NCBI RefSeq assembly: GCF_027111295.1
Contig: NZ_CP114287.1
Coordinates: 2,542,001 to 2,606,000, forward strand
DNA from: Flavobacterium gelatinilyticum
GTDB lineage: Bacteria; Bacteroidota; Bacteroidia; Flavobacteriales; Flavobacteriaceae
Length of the DNA stretch: 64,000 nucleotides
Direction of reading: 5' to 3'
The notes under the pieces were generated by a model. That model saw only the letters and a list, made by a program, of their open reading frames with translations. It did not search any database and was not told the origin of the DNA. Position 1 is the stretch's first letter; each line of letters starts with the position of its first letter. The translations under genes and the position numbers were made by a program. Below are positions 33,686-42,913 of this stretch, piece after piece.

Positions 33686-36145
33686 TTATTTCATGTAACT
33701 CGCTGTCATTTTTTTAATTCTTTCTTCTAAAGTTTCACTCGATAATTTTTCTCTCAAACGATCTGTAATAATAGGGAAACTAAACGGTGTTGGTTTTAAA
33801 CATTGTTTCCAGACAATTCCCTGATTGTTTATTCTTTCCATTGCCTGAATCAAACGTCCTTCTTCCAACTGATGTTCGAATGTTTCGGTAAAAGCCTGTT
33901 GTAACAATAAATTATCTGGTTCATAATCTCTGAAAACCTCAAAAATCAATTGAGAACCGCTTTGCAGATGTTTTGTTTTAACTGGTTTTCCAGGCATTCC
34001 GGTAAATACTAAACCGGCAATAACGGCAATATCGCGAAACTTTCTTCTGGCCATTTCGGTTGAGTTGAGACTTTTCTGCAAATCGTGATGAACGTAAGAT
34101 ATTGAAAATAAATCATTATCAAAAACGGCCTGCATATCAATTTCCTGATCCGAAAGCAGTTCAAAACCATAATCATTATAGGCCAGTGAAAATGTTATTG
34201 GCGAAAGCAGACTTATCCGATACGAAATTAAACTGGCCAAAGCTTCGTGCACATAACGACCTTCAAAAGGATAAAAAATAGCATGAAATCCTTCTCGGGT
34301 TTTAAAAGTTTCGATTAGAAATTCATCATTATCAGGAACAATGCTTTCCTTGCGCTGTCTGTCAAAAATAGGTTTTAATGCCTTTAATTCAGGAGATAAA
34401 TTTTCAGTATTTGCAGCATATAATTCTTCCCGAAGCAATTTACTCATTTGTGCCGATAATGTCATTCGTCCGCCCATCCAGCTGACGGTTTTTGATGTTT
34501 TTTTAGGATCGGCTTTTCGAACGAGAACCTGCATGTTTTTAATCTGAAATAATTCCAGCCTTCTTCCTGCAAAAGTAAAAACATCACCTCGCTGTAATTT
34601 CGAAGCAAACCATTCTTCGATAGTTCCAATAAAGCCACCGCTTAAAAATTTCACATTCAAAACCGCATCACCCACAATAGTTCCAATCTGCATTCGGTGA
34701 TGCATGGCAATAAATCTACTGTTGATTTTAAAACGTCCGTCTTCTTCAATTTCTACTTTTTTAAATTCGTCGTAAGCCTGCAAACTCTGACTTCCGTTTG
34801 TAATAAAATTGAGAATCCAGTTCCAGTTTTCTTTGGTCATATTTTGATAACAGAAAGTCGTTTTTACTTCTTCAAAAATTTCATTTGGAAAAAATCCGTC
34901 AGAAACTGCGAGCGTATTTAAATATTGCACCAGAACATCCCAACTGTTTAAATACGGCATTCTATCTTCGACAACGGTTTTGGCAACTGCTTTTTTTAAT
35001 GCCGAAGCTTCGATTAATTCCATGGCGTGCGTCGCCAGAAAATAAATCACACTTTCTTTTCCCGGCTGATGTCCGCTTCGTCCGGCTCTTTGTAAAAAAC
35101 GTGCAACACCTTTTGGCCCGCCAATTTGAATAATAGTTTCAACCGGCGCAAAATCAACGCCGAGATCCAGACTCGAAGTACAAACCACGACTTTTAATTC
35201 TTCATGACGAATCGCGCTTTCAACCCATAACCGAATTTCTCTGCTGATACTTCCGTGATGCATGGCCATTTCTCCGGCAAATTCAGGATATTTTTCTAAA
35301 ATTGCCTGATACCAGATTTCGCAGGCAGAACGGACATTGGTAAAAATTAAAGTGGTTTTGCTTTTTCTGATGATTTTAGCCACCTCATCGATTAAATGCA
35401 ATCCCATGTGTCCGCGCCACGGATAAGTTTCCATTTTCTCAGGAAGAATCGATTCGATTTTTATTTTTTTATTGATATGTGCTTTTATCAAAACCGAATT
35501 TTGATATCCTTCAGTATTATGCCCTAATAAAACCTGCTGCGCTAATTCGAGATTTCCAATTGTGGCTGAAATTCCCCAAATACGCATTTTTGGCGCAATT
35601 GTTTTTAATCTCGAAAGTGCCAATTCCATTTGTACACCTCGTTTGGTTCCCAGCAATTCGTGCCATTCGTCTACAATTATGGCATTACAATTTGCAAAAG
35701 TTTTGGGATATCCTTTTGCCGCCAGAAGGAGCTGTAAACTTTCTGGCGTAGTAATCAAAAGATCGGGCATTTTATTTTTCTGTTTCACCCTTTCGCTTTG
35801 AGGAGTGTCTCCGGAACGAATTCCAACGGTTAGTGGCAAATCTAAATCGGTAATAATTCGTTCTGCTGCTTGTTTTATTTCTACAGAAAGCGCGCGTAAA
35901 GGTGTAATCCAGATAGCTTTTAATCCGGGTTTATGTTTGGTTTTATAATCGGGATTTTTTTTGATGTAATCGAGAACTACAGGAAACCACAAAGCATAGG
36001 TTTTTCCGCTTCCGGTTGGCGCGTTCAATAAACCATTTTTGCCTTGCAGAAAAGCTGTCCATGTTTGATTTTGGAACGGAAAAGCTTTCCATCCCTGACT
36101 TTTAAACCAATTTTCGGCAATTGTATATAGTTTTTCTCGATTCAT
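33686..36145 (-). CDS. Ligase-associated DEXH-box helicase (Lhr-like)
   Basis: The 819-residue protein is a superfamily 2 helicase of the Lhr type. Walker A is NAPTGSGKT (Lys48), Walker B is DEWH (159-162), motif III is SATIGN, and the C-terminal lobe has VVCTSSLDLGVDFAPVETIIQIGGPKGVARFLQRAGRSGH. A winged-helix and Lhr-core region follows. The length matches the ligase-associated DEXH helicases (about 820). It unwinds or remodels DNA at damaged ends for the neighbouring ligase and nuclease. The ligase gene lies 152 bp upstream across a 128-bp repeat (36163-36290), and pdeM follows 7 bp downstream. Confidence 0.95.
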   Translation of the reverse strand: MNREKLYTIAENWFKSQGWKAFPFQNQTWTAFLQGKNGLLNAPTGSGKTYALWFPVVLDYIKKNPDYKTKHKPGLKAIWITPLRALSVEIKQAAERIITDLDLPLTVGIRSGDTPQSERVKQKNKMPDLLITTPESLQLLLAAKGYPKTFANCNAIIVDEWHELLGTKRGVQMELALSRLKTIAPKMRIWGISATIGNLELAQQVLLGHNTEGYQNSVLIKAHINKKIKIESILPEKMETYPWRGHMGLHLIDEVAKIIRKSKTTLIFTNVRSACEIWYQAILEKYPEFAGEMAMHHGSISREIRLWVESAIRHEELKVVVCTSSLDLGVDFAPVETIIQIGGPKGVARFLQRAGRSGHQPGKESVIYFLATHAMELIEASALKKAVAKTVVEDRMPYLNSWDVLVQYLNTLAVSDGFFPNEIFEEVKTTFCYQNMTKENWNWILNFITNGSQSLQAYDEFKKVEIEEDGRFKINSRFIAMHHRMQIGTIVGDAVLNVKFLSGGFIGTIEEWFASKLQRGDVFTFAGRRLELFQIKNMQVLVRKADPKKTSKTVSWMGGRMTLSAQMSKLLREELYAANTENLSPELKALKPIFDRQRKESIVPDNDEFLIETFKTREGFHAIFYPFEGRYVHEALASLISYRISLLSPITFSLAYNDYGFELLSDQEIDMQAVFDNDLFSISYVHHDLQKSLNSTEMARRKFRDIAVIAGLVFTGMPGKPVKTKHLQSGSQLIFEVFRDYEPDNLLLQQAFTETFEHQLEEGRLIQAMERINNQGIVWKQCLKPTPFSFPIITDRLREKLSSETLEERIKKMTASYMK

Positions 36146-36162
36146 TTAAATAATTAATTTTA

Positions 36163-36290
36163 ACACATAGAAACATAGATTTTCTTTGTGTTTAAAGGTG
36201 TTTCACTTGTTTCAATTCACATAGCTATGTGTGGAAACTTGTTTCTTTTATATTCTTTTTACAAACATTTTAGTCTATGTTTCTATGTGT
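36163..36290. repeat. 128-bp repeat with inverted ends, copy 1 (between ligase and helicase)
   Basis: Terminal inverted repeats ACACATAGAAACATAG and CTATGTTTCTATGTGT bound the element. A central palindrome CACATAGCTATGTG and a TTTCACTTG block lie inside. A second copy with the same orientation is at 37941-38069. By eye about three quarters of positions agree. It fills most of the gap between the ligase and helicase genes. Confidence 0.8.
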
Positions 36291-36297
36291 TTAAAAA

Positions 36298-37899
36298 TTA
36301 CGAAATCATATTTTTTAAATCTTCAATAGAATTCGCGTCTTCGATTTTTTTGTCGTGCCGCCATCTTAAAATCCTCGGAAATCGTGTTGCCACACCGCTT
36401 TTATGTCTTTTTGAAAGTGAAATTCCTTCGAAACCAATTTCAAAAACCAATTCAGGAGTTACACTTCGAACTGGGCCAAAACGTTCTAAAGTATTCTTTT
36501 TTATAAAGTCGTCTACACGTCTAAATTCGGCATCGGTTAAACCGGAATAGGCTTTCGCAAAAGTTACGAGTTCTTTTTCTCCATTTTCATTGGTCTGCCA
36601 AAGCGCAAAAGTATAATCGGTAAACAAATTCGAACGTCGTCCGTGTCCGCGCATGGCGTAGGTTAAAACCGCATCAATTACAAGAGGTTCGATTTTCCAT
36701 TTCCACCAATCTCCTTTTTTTCTTCCGACTTGATAAGGCGACGTATTTCGTTTTAGCATCAAACCTTCGCTTTTCATTTCGCGGGCGCGCATTCGTTCAT
36801 TCGCCACATCTTCCCAGGTTTTTAGCGAAACTCTTTCTGAAAGTCGAAAAGGTGTATTTAAATCTTTGATATCTTCATATAAATCTTCGAGTAAAGCTCT
36901 TCTTTCGCTGTAAGCGAGATTTCGAATATCTTTACCTTCCCATTCTAAAATATCGTATGCTTTTAAAATAACGGGGACTTTTTCCAACAGGTTTGCCGAT
37001 ATGGTTTTTCGTCCGATTCGGGCTTGAAGATCATTAAAAGTTCCGATTTGATTTTCTGGAAAAGCCAAAATTTCGGCATCAATAACAGTTCCGTTTGGAA
37101 TTAAGCCAACCAAATTATGAAATTCCGGATATTTATCGGTAACCAGCTCCTCGCCTCTTGACCAAACGTAAATTTCGTTATCCCGAATAATAGTCTGCGA
37201 GCGAATACCGTCCCATTTATGTTCTATCGACCAGTCTTCGGGATTTCCTAAATCTTCAATTTCTCCTTCAATTGGATACGCGAGATAAAATGGATATGGC
37301 TTTGAGAGATAATCTGAACTTTTTTCGTCCAAAATCAATTCCTGAAATGTAATTTCATTCGGATTCCAATTTCCCATTAATTTGTAAGCCAAAGCATCTT
37401 CATCTACATTTTCTGCTTTTGATAAAGCTCTTGTCATTAATTTTTGGCTTACGCCGATTCTGAAACTTCCGGTTATTAGTTTGGTAAAAACAAAACGTTC
37501 GTAATAATTGAGTGCTTTCCAGTTTTCGTGCAGGTATTCTTTTTTTTCAGAATCAGGTTTCTTTTTCAAAGCAATAATTTCCTGCAGAAATTCGGTTAAA
37601 CTTTTATCAGAATGTTCGTTTGTTGTTGGAATTATCAATGCTATAGTTTCAGCCAAATCGCCTACAATATGATAACTTTCTTCAAACAGCCACAACGGAA
37701 TATTTGCCAGTTCATTTGCCCAAAGTCGTAACAAAGTCGTATTGACAGGTCTTGGCGGACGACGATGCGAAAGAATCGCAATGGTCCAGACTTTATCCTC
37801 AGGCGATGCATTTTTAAAATACATCGTTAGCGCATCGACTTTTACGTTCGTTTTATTGGAACTGTCCAGCGTTTTTATAAGTTGGGCAAAATTTTTCAT
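36298..37899 (-). CDS. ATP-dependent DNA ligase, ligase-associated repair system
   Basis: The 533-residue protein has the ligase nucleotidyltransferase motif I in EHKWDGIRSQ, with the adenylated Lys228. The N-terminal helical DNA-binding domain covers about 1-200, and the OB-fold domain (WKWKIEPLVIDAV onward) closes the C-terminus. The final stretch includes RWRHDKK. The length and the KWDG variant match the ATP-dependent ligases that travel with a Lhr-like helicase, an exonuclease and a phosphoesterase in bacterial repair clusters. This is not the NAD-dependent replicative ligase. The gene is bracketed on both sides by copies of the repeat described at 36163 and 37941. Confidence 0.95.
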   Translation of the reverse strand: MKNFAQLIKTLDSSNKTNVKVDALTMYFKNASPEDKVWTIAILSHRRPPRPVNTTLLRLWANELANIPLWLFEESYHIVGDLAETIALIIPTTNEHSDKSLTEFLQEIIALKKKPDSEKKEYLHENWKALNYYERFVFTKLITGSFRIGVSQKLMTRALSKAENVDEDALAYKLMGNWNPNEITFQELILDEKSSDYLSKPYPFYLAYPIEGEIEDLGNPEDWSIEHKWDGIRSQTIIRDNEIYVWSRGEELVTDKYPEFHNLVGLIPNGTVIDAEILAFPENQIGTFNDLQARIGRKTISANLLEKVPVILKAYDILEWEGKDIRNLAYSERRALLEDLYEDIKDLNTPFRLSERVSLKTWEDVANERMRAREMKSEGLMLKRNTSPYQVGRKKGDWWKWKIEPLVIDAVLTYAMRGHGRRSNLFTDYTFALWQTNENGEKELVTFAKAYSGLTDAEFRRVDDFIKKNTLERFGPVRSVTPELVFEIGFEGISLSKRHKSGVATRFPRILRWRHDKKIEDANSIEDLKNMIS

Positions 37900-37940
37900 T
37901 TACATCTACTAATTTTAAACTCTTTGTCTATAATTGTTAA

Positions 37941-38069
37941 ACACATAGAAACATAGTTTTTCTTTGTGAGTATAGGCGTTTCACTTGCTTCAATGCACAT
38001 AGACTATGTGTGAAAACTAGTTTTTTCTTTTCCCTTTTTATTTCAATTTTAATCTATGTTTCTATGTGT
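37941..38069. repeat. 129-bp repeat with inverted ends, copy 2 (between exonuclease and ligase)
   Basis: Same terminal repeats as copy 1, with the central CACATAGACTATGTG block and TTTCACTTG. The orientation matches copy 1. The outer flank (TTAAAATTAA after the right end) mirrors the outer flank of copy 1, so the two outermost ends form a ~30-bp inverted repeat around the ligase gene. Confidence 0.8.
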
Positions 38070-38092
38070 TAAAATTAATTTAGTTCAAATGA

Positions 38093-39133
38093 TTAATTTT
38101 CAGAAACAATAGACGTTTCCTGATCGAGTTCGGCTTTTTCCATTTCTGCAGTTTCACCTTCATATTGTGTTTTTTCGGTTCTGGCGTCGTAACCTAATTC
38201 TCTTAAATATTTAGCAAAAATATCGGTGTAACCGTGTGTACAAATTACTTTTTCGGCTCCGGTTGCTTTTATACTTTCTAATAAAGAATGCCAGTCGCAG
38301 TGATCGCTTAATACAAAACCTTTATCAATGGCGCGTCTTCGTCTTGCTCCACGAAAAGCCATCCATCCGCTTGCTGCCCCGGTTACAAAAGGTGTCATTT
38401 TCCTTATCCAGATACTTCCGTGTGCGCTTGGCGGCGCGAGAACAATATTTCCTAAAAGTGCTTCTCTTTTGGTTTCTCTTGTAATTAATTCGGTTGGAGG
38501 AAAATATACCATCGGTCGTAAAACATTCGTCATATTTTCAATTGCACCGTGTGCGTAGATTTTTCCAATATCGGTATCGAGGTATTTTAAAAGCCTTTGT
38601 GCTTTTCCTAAAGAATAGCCAAACAGGATTGAAGTTCTGCCTTCTGCTTTATTTTCTGCCCACCAATTATTGATTTCTGAAATTACTTCGGCTTGCGGTG
38701 TCCAATTAAATGCCGGAAGTCCAAAAGTACATTCGGTTATAAAAGTGTCGCATTTTACGGTTTCATATGGCGTAGAAATTCCATCGTCTTCGGTTTTGTA
38801 ATCGCCTGTAAAAACCCAGACTTCGCCTTTGTGTTCCACCCTTATTTGTGAACTTCCAATAATATGTCCGGCGGGATGAAGCGAAAATTTTACATTGTTG
38901 ATTACAAAGGTTTCTCCCCATTCTTTTCCCGTCACATTTATTTCGCCCAATCGATGGCGAATGATTGGAACATTATAATGATGTGTAATATAATTTTGAT
39001 GTCCCCAACGCGAATGGTCGGCATGTCCGTGGGTAATTATGGCGTTTTTTACCGGACGCCACGGATCGAGATAAACATCTGCCTGCTGGCAGTAAATACC
39101 TTTGTCGTTAAAAGCTAAAAGCGGTATTTTCAT
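38093..39133 (-). CDS. Ligase-associated DNA exonuclease (metallo-beta-lactamase fold)
   Basis: The 346-residue protein is an MBL-fold nuclease. The metal site is THGHADHSRWG (His35, His37, Asp39, His40), and further ligands are in PAGHIIGSSQ and VFTGDYKTED. The C-terminal metal histidine is in VLSDHCDW, with ICTHGYTD near the end. This is the exonuclease that accompanies the ATP-dependent ligase in ligase-associated repair clusters. It is the first gene of the minus-strand set; the ligase gene follows across a repeat. It appears complete, and the start at 39133 gives a natural N-terminus. Confidence 0.94.
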   Translation of the reverse strand: MKIPLLAFNDKGIYCQQADVYLDPWRPVKNAIITHGHADHSRWGHQNYITHHYNVPIIRHRLGEINVTGKEWGETFVINNVKFSLHPAGHIIGSSQIRVEHKGEVWVFTGDYKTEDDGISTPYETVKCDTFITECTFGLPAFNWTPQAEVISEINNWWAENKAEGRTSILFGYSLGKAQRLLKYLDTDIGKIYAHGAIENMTNVLRPMVYFPPTELITRETKREALLGNIVLAPPSAHGSIWIRKMTPFVTGAASGWMAFRGARRRRAIDKGFVLSDHCDWHSLLESIKATGAEKVICTHGYTDIFAKYLRELGYDARTEKTQYEGETAEMEKAELDQETSIVSEN

Positions 39134-39274
39134 AGTAACAGAATTAAGACATTCTTTTAGAAGTAACTCAAATTTAAAGCTTTATAAAATCTTCTGTTTT
39201 ACAACTTCGTGAAATTAGTTTATCAAATTACAACTTTTTAATATTGTATTGTGATATAATCAAATTATCATTTG

Positions 39275-39282
39275 TACTTTTG
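39275..39282 (+). promoter_or_regulatory. -7 box for pruA (TACTTTTG)
   Basis: TACTTTTG matches the consensus, 42 nt ahead of the pruA ATG at 39325. Confidence 0.6.
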
Positions 39283-39324
39283 TAAAAAATTAAACAATTC
39301 GTAAATTTTAAAACAATTTATCCC

Positions 39325-40950
39325 ATGTTAAAAGGATTCTTTCATGTACCAAAAGCGGTAAACGAGCCTGTAAAAAGTTACGCACCGAACTCACCAGAAA
39401 AAGCAGCTGTTCAGGCAGCTTATACCACAATGTGGAATTCTCAAATTGACGTTCCTTTACATATTGGAAGCGAAGAAATTAGAACTGGAAACACAAGAAA
39501 TATTACAGCTCCTCACGATCACCAACACGTAGTTGGAAAATATCATTTAGCTGAAAAACAACATATCGAAAAAGCAATTGCTAATGCACTTGAATCAAGA
39601 AAAGCATGGGCAAATATGGCATGGGAACAACGTGCTGCTATTTTCTTAAAAGCTGCTGAACTTATCGCAGGACCATACAGAGCCCGTATTAACGCCGCTA
39701 CAATGATTGGTCAGTCTAAAAATATTCATCAGGCAGAAATCGATGCTTCTTGCGAGCTAATCGACTTTTTACGTTACAATGTTGAGTTCATGACTCAAAT
39801 CTATAACGATCAGCCAAAATCTGATTCTACTGTTTGGAACCGTGTAGAATACAGACCGTTAGAAGGTTTTGTATACGCAATTACTCCTTTTAACTTTACT
39901 GCTATCGCTGCAAACCTTCCTGCAAGTGCTGCCATGATGGGTAACGTTGTCGTTTGGAAACCAAGTGACAGCCAGGTATTTTCTACTAAAATTATTTTAG
40001 ATGTTTTCAAAGAAGCTGGAGTTCCGGACGGTGTTATCAACGTAGTTTTTGGAGACGCTTTAATGATTACTGATACTGTTTTAGCAAGCCGTGATTTTGC
40101 CGGTGTTCACTTTACAGGATCAACTCATGTATTTAAAGATATCTGGGCAAAAATTGGTGCAAACATCCACAATTACAAAACATACCCAAGAATCGTTGGT
40201 GAAACTGGAGGTAAAGATTTTATCATTGCTCACCCAAGCGCAAACGTAAAACAAGTAGTTACTGGAATTACTCGTGGTGCTTTTGAATTTCAGGGACAAA
40301 AATGTTCTGCAGCTTCCAGAGCTTATATTCCACAAAGTTTATGGCCGGCTGTAAAAGAACAGTTGATTACTGATGTTAAATCTATGAAAATGGGTTCTCC
40401 AGAAGATTTTGGAAACTTTATTACAGCAGTTATTCACGAAGGATCTTTTGACAAATTAGCAAGTTATATTGATCAGGCTAAAAAAGATGCTGATGCTGAA
40501 ATCATCATTGGAGGAAATTATGATAAATCTGTAGGATACTTTATTGAGCCAACGGTTATTGTAACTACTAATCCTAAATATACTACAATGGAAACTGAGT
40601 TGTTTGGACCAGTTATCACGATTTATGTTTACGAAGATGCTAAATGGGAAGAAACTCTTGAATTAGTTGATACTACTTCTGAGTATGCTTTAACAGGAGC
40701 AGTTTTCAGCCAGGATCGTTATGCAATTGAAGTAGCTACAACTAAATTGCAAAATTCTGCTGGTAACTTCTACATTAACGACAAACCAACTGGAGCTGTT
40801 GTAGGAATGCAGCCATTTGGCGGCGCAAGAGCTTCTGGAACTAACGATAAAGCAGGTTCTGCATTGAACTTATTACGTTGGGCTTCTCCAAGAACTATCA
40901 AAGAAACGTTTGTAACTCCGGAAGATTACAGATATCCATTCTTAGGTTAA
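39325..40950 (+). CDS. pruA: PruA: L-glutamate gamma-semialdehyde (1-pyrroline-5-carboxylate) dehydrogenase
   Basis: The 541-residue protein is an aldehyde dehydrogenase of the delta-1-pyrroline-5-carboxylate type. The catalytic cysteine is Cys327 in FEFQGQKCSAAS. The general base region is VGETGGKDF, and the C-terminal end has GQMPFGGARASG-like (VVGMQPFGGARASGTNDK). The enzyme oxidises the proline-catabolic intermediate to glutamate with NAD+. The length matches stand-alone P5C dehydrogenases of Bacteroidota. No proline dehydrogenase gene is adjacent. It has its own promoter and a strong terminator, so it is transcribed alone. Confidence 0.97.
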   Translation: MLKGFFHVPKAVNEPVKSYAPNSPEKAAVQAAYTTMWNSQIDVPLHIGSEEIRTGNTRNITAPHDHQHVVGKYHLAEKQHIEKAIANALESRKAWANMAWEQRAAIFLKAAELIAGPYRARINAATMIGQSKNIHQAEIDASCELIDFLRYNVEFMTQIYNDQPKSDSTVWNRVEYRPLEGFVYAITPFNFTAIAANLPASAAMMGNVVVWKPSDSQVFSTKIILDVFKEAGVPDGVINVVFGDALMITDTVLASRDFAGVHFTGSTHVFKDIWAKIGANIHNYKTYPRIVGETGGKDFIIAHPSANVKQVVTGITRGAFEFQGQKCSAASRAYIPQSLWPAVKEQLITDVKSMKMGSPEDFGNFITAVIHEGSFDKLASYIDQAKKDADAEIIIGGNYDKSVGYFIEPTVIVTTNPKYTTMETELFGPVITIYVYEDAKWEETLELVDTTSEYALTGAVFSQDRYAIEVATTKLQNSAGNFYINDKPTGAVVGMQPFGGARASGTNDKAGSALNLLRWASPRTIKETFVTPEDYRYPFLG

Positions 40951-40976
40951 TCTGCTTTTAGAGTTGAGATTATACA

Positions 40977-41006
40977 AAGCCAGGGTCGTTCGAAACCCTG
41001 GCTTTT
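40977..41006 (+). terminator. pruA terminator
   Basis: AGCCAGGGT (40978-40986) pairs with ACCCTGGCT (40995-41003) around 8 nt, followed by TTTT. Confidence 0.88.
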
Positions 41007-41204
41007 CAGTTTAATATCGCATCAGTTTGAATGATTTATTTTTTTGTAATACTTTTCTTATAATACTGAAATTCAATACATTAAGAATAGAAAAAGCCTA
41101 TTTTAATACTTTAAAACCTTCTTGTTCCTGATTAAAAACTGCCTCTGTTTTACTTTTGTCTCATAAAAAATACTGTATTTAATTTTAAGCGAATAAATTA
41201 ACTT

Positions 41205-41942
41205 ATGAGAAATTTAAACAACATTCCAAAAGTAATTTCTGAATCTAAAAGCATTGGCTATCCTATTAATTTTAAATGGACAAAAAGAAAAATCGATCAA
41301 TTACTGGATCCTCTTGAAGGAAATGAAGATCTTGAAAATACTTTAATGCAAATTAATCACAAGGGATCTATGGGGCTTACAGCTGCCTTGCTTGAATGGG
41401 TTTACTGGCGTTTTAACGGCTATACAAAGCATATAAATGATACCAAAAAACGTATAGAAGCCCTTTGGTGTTCGATAGAAAATAGAGAACAGACGAATCC
41501 TTTGTTATTTGACACTGATCTTGATATGCCGGCAACAGGGTCTGTAAACGGAGCTTTATGGATTGCCTTAATGGATGTAAGGCTAATCGATGTACATTAT
41601 AGAAAAGGCTCTTATTTTTTACAAAATGAATTAACAGGATTGGTGTTATTAGCACGTCATATTATCCCAAAGAAGAAAAAATTTGATCAATGGCTTAGTG
41701 AAACGTTAACAAAACTGATTCTTCAGTATCCTTGTCCATATAAAAATCATGAGTTAAGCAATACTGATAAGAAAGTTTATGACTCATCGCATGAACCTGC
41801 AATTTCACGAGAATTTTTCTTTGATTCAGAGTTTGTATGCACTAGCGAAACATCACAAGATGCATTACATAACTTTATTGACAATTTAGATCTTAAGGCT
41901 AACCCTTTTGTAAATTATTCTCAAGGTATCTTAGTCAAATAA
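41205..41942 (+). CDS. Protein of unknown function
   Basis: The 245-residue protein is soluble, with no signal peptide or membrane span. It is rich in Trp and aromatic residues: TAALLEWVYWRFNGYTKHINDTKKRIEALWCSIENR, then SVNGALWIALMDVRLIDVHYRKGSYFLQNELTGLVLLARHI. This looks like a mostly helical fold. No catalytic motif or named family is recognised. It has its own long upstream gap (253 bp) and a strong terminator, so it is expressed alone. The base composition is like its neighbours. It could be a stand-alone immunity or accessory protein of an uncertain system, but nothing in the sequence proves this. Confidence 0.75.
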   Translation: MRNLNNIPKVISESKSIGYPINFKWTKRKIDQLLDPLEGNEDLENTLMQINHKGSMGLTAALLEWVYWRFNGYTKHINDTKKRIEALWCSIENREQTNPLLFDTDLDMPATGSVNGALWIALMDVRLIDVHYRKGSYFLQNELTGLVLLARHIIPKKKKFDQWLSETLTKLILQYPCPYKNHELSNTDKKVYDSSHEPAISREFFFDSEFVCTSETSQDALHNFIDNLDLKANPFVNYSQGILVK

Positions 41943-41955
41943 GATTAAGTCAAAA

Positions 41956-41988
41956 AAAGCCGGTCGAAATTTTGACCGGCTTTTTTTT
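41956..41988 (+). terminator. Terminator after the 41205 gene
   Basis: AAAGCCGGTC (41956-41965) pairs with GACCGGCTTT (41974-41983) around 8 nt, followed by a T run. Confidence 0.9.
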
Positions 41989-42135
41989 ATGTTCATTATA
42001 CTAGCAGGATATTCTAAAAAGCTCTTGTCTACTCCTATTATTTTAAAAACTTTAGCACACAAAATCGTTATAATTAAGAAGTTTTTTCTTTTCAAACAGA
42101 TCAGCAGTAATTCATAAAATACTTTAATTCAAATT

Positions 42136-42169
42136 AAAAAGCCGAATCTTTAATTTTAGACTCGGCTTT
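42136..42169 (-). terminator. rsmG terminator
   Basis: AAAGCCGAATCT pairs with AGACTCGGCTTT with one mismatch. On the minus strand a T run follows the stem. Confidence 0.82.
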
Positions 42170-42176
42170 GTTATTG

Positions 42177-42806
42177 TTATGCTTTAAATTTCAAAGGAAG
42201 ATGAACAACTTTCTTAGTTTCAAAAAATTCATCTTCAAAAAAATCTGCCAGATCGTATAAAGCAGCATTTGGAAAATCTTTTAATTCTTCGGCTAAATCG
42301 CCTCCTTTTAAATATAAGATTCCGTTTTTTAAAGTGTGTTTATGCTGTTTTTTGATTTTATCTTTTATCCATGAAACAAAATCAGGCATATTGGTTACGG
42401 CACGGCTTACAATAAAATCGAAGTCGCCTTTTACCAGTTCAGCACGTTTTTGTTCTGCCTTTACGTTCTTTAATTCTAACGAGTCAACAACTCCCTGAAC
42501 CACTTTTATTTTTTTGGCAATTACATCAATCAGATAAAAACGCGTCTCCGGAAAAAGAATCGCTAAAGGAATTCCCGGAAAACCTCCGCCCGTTCCAACA
42601 TCTAAAACGGTAGTTCCCGGTACGAATTTCATAACCTTGGCAATTCCTAACGAATGTAAAATATGTTTTGTATATAAAGAATCGATGTCTTTGCGTGAAA
42701 TAACATTGATTTTCTCGTTCCAGTCGTGGTATAAAAAGTCTAATTTTTGAAATTGTTCGATTTGAAGATCAGTCAAATCAGGAAAATATTTCAATATCTC
42801 ATCCAT
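42177..42806 (-). CDS. rsmG: RsmG: 16S rRNA guanine-527 N7-methyltransferase
   Basis: The 209-residue protein matches RsmG in length. The SAM-binding motif is VLDVGTGGGFPGIPLAI. The N-terminal recognition includes LYHDWNEKINVISRKDIDSLYTKHILHSLGI, a hallmark of RsmG. Downstream RAVTNMPDFVSW matches the family. It methylates N7 of G527 in the 530 loop of 16S rRNA, and its loss gives low-level streptomycin resistance in other bacteria. The gene has its own promoter and terminator. It is divergent from a desaturase gene. Confidence 0.97.
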   Translation of the reverse strand: MDEILKYFPDLTDLQIEQFQKLDFLYHDWNEKINVISRKDIDSLYTKHILHSLGIAKVMKFVPGTTVLDVGTGGGFPGIPLAILFPETRFYLIDVIAKKIKVVQGVVDSLELKNVKAEQKRAELVKGDFDFIVSRAVTNMPDFVSWIKDKIKKQHKHTLKNGILYLKGGDLAEELKDFPNAALYDLADFFEDEFFETKKVVHLPLKFKA

Positions 42807-42822
42807 TGCTCTAAATTTTTAA

Positions 42823-42830
42823 CAAAAGTA
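42823..42830 (-). promoter_or_regulatory. -7 box for rsmG (TACTTTTG)
   Basis: On the minus strand TACTTTTG lies 16 nt ahead of the ATG at 42806. Confidence 0.65.
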
Positions 42831-42886
42831 CTACTTTACGATTGAAATATTTAACTCAATTTTGCAAATTGAAAATTTATAATAAT

Positions 42887-42894
42887 TACCTTTG
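42887..42894 (+). promoter_or_regulatory. -7 box for the desaturase gene (TACCTTTG)
   Basis: TACCTTTG lies 19 nt ahead of the ATG at 42914, on the opposite strand to the rsmG box 56 bp away. Confidence 0.65.
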
Positions 42895-42913
42895 AAATCT
42901 ATTTAAAATAATT

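Noticed and set aside
36163..38069. The two 128-bp repeats as the ends of a composite transposon carrying the ligase gene
   Set aside because: No transposase is present, the copies are in direct orientation, no clear target duplication is seen, and the ligase belongs with the neighbouring repair genes.
41205..41942. Toxin or immunity protein
   Set aside because: No toxin domain, partner gene or secretion marker is visible next to it; the idea cannot be supported.
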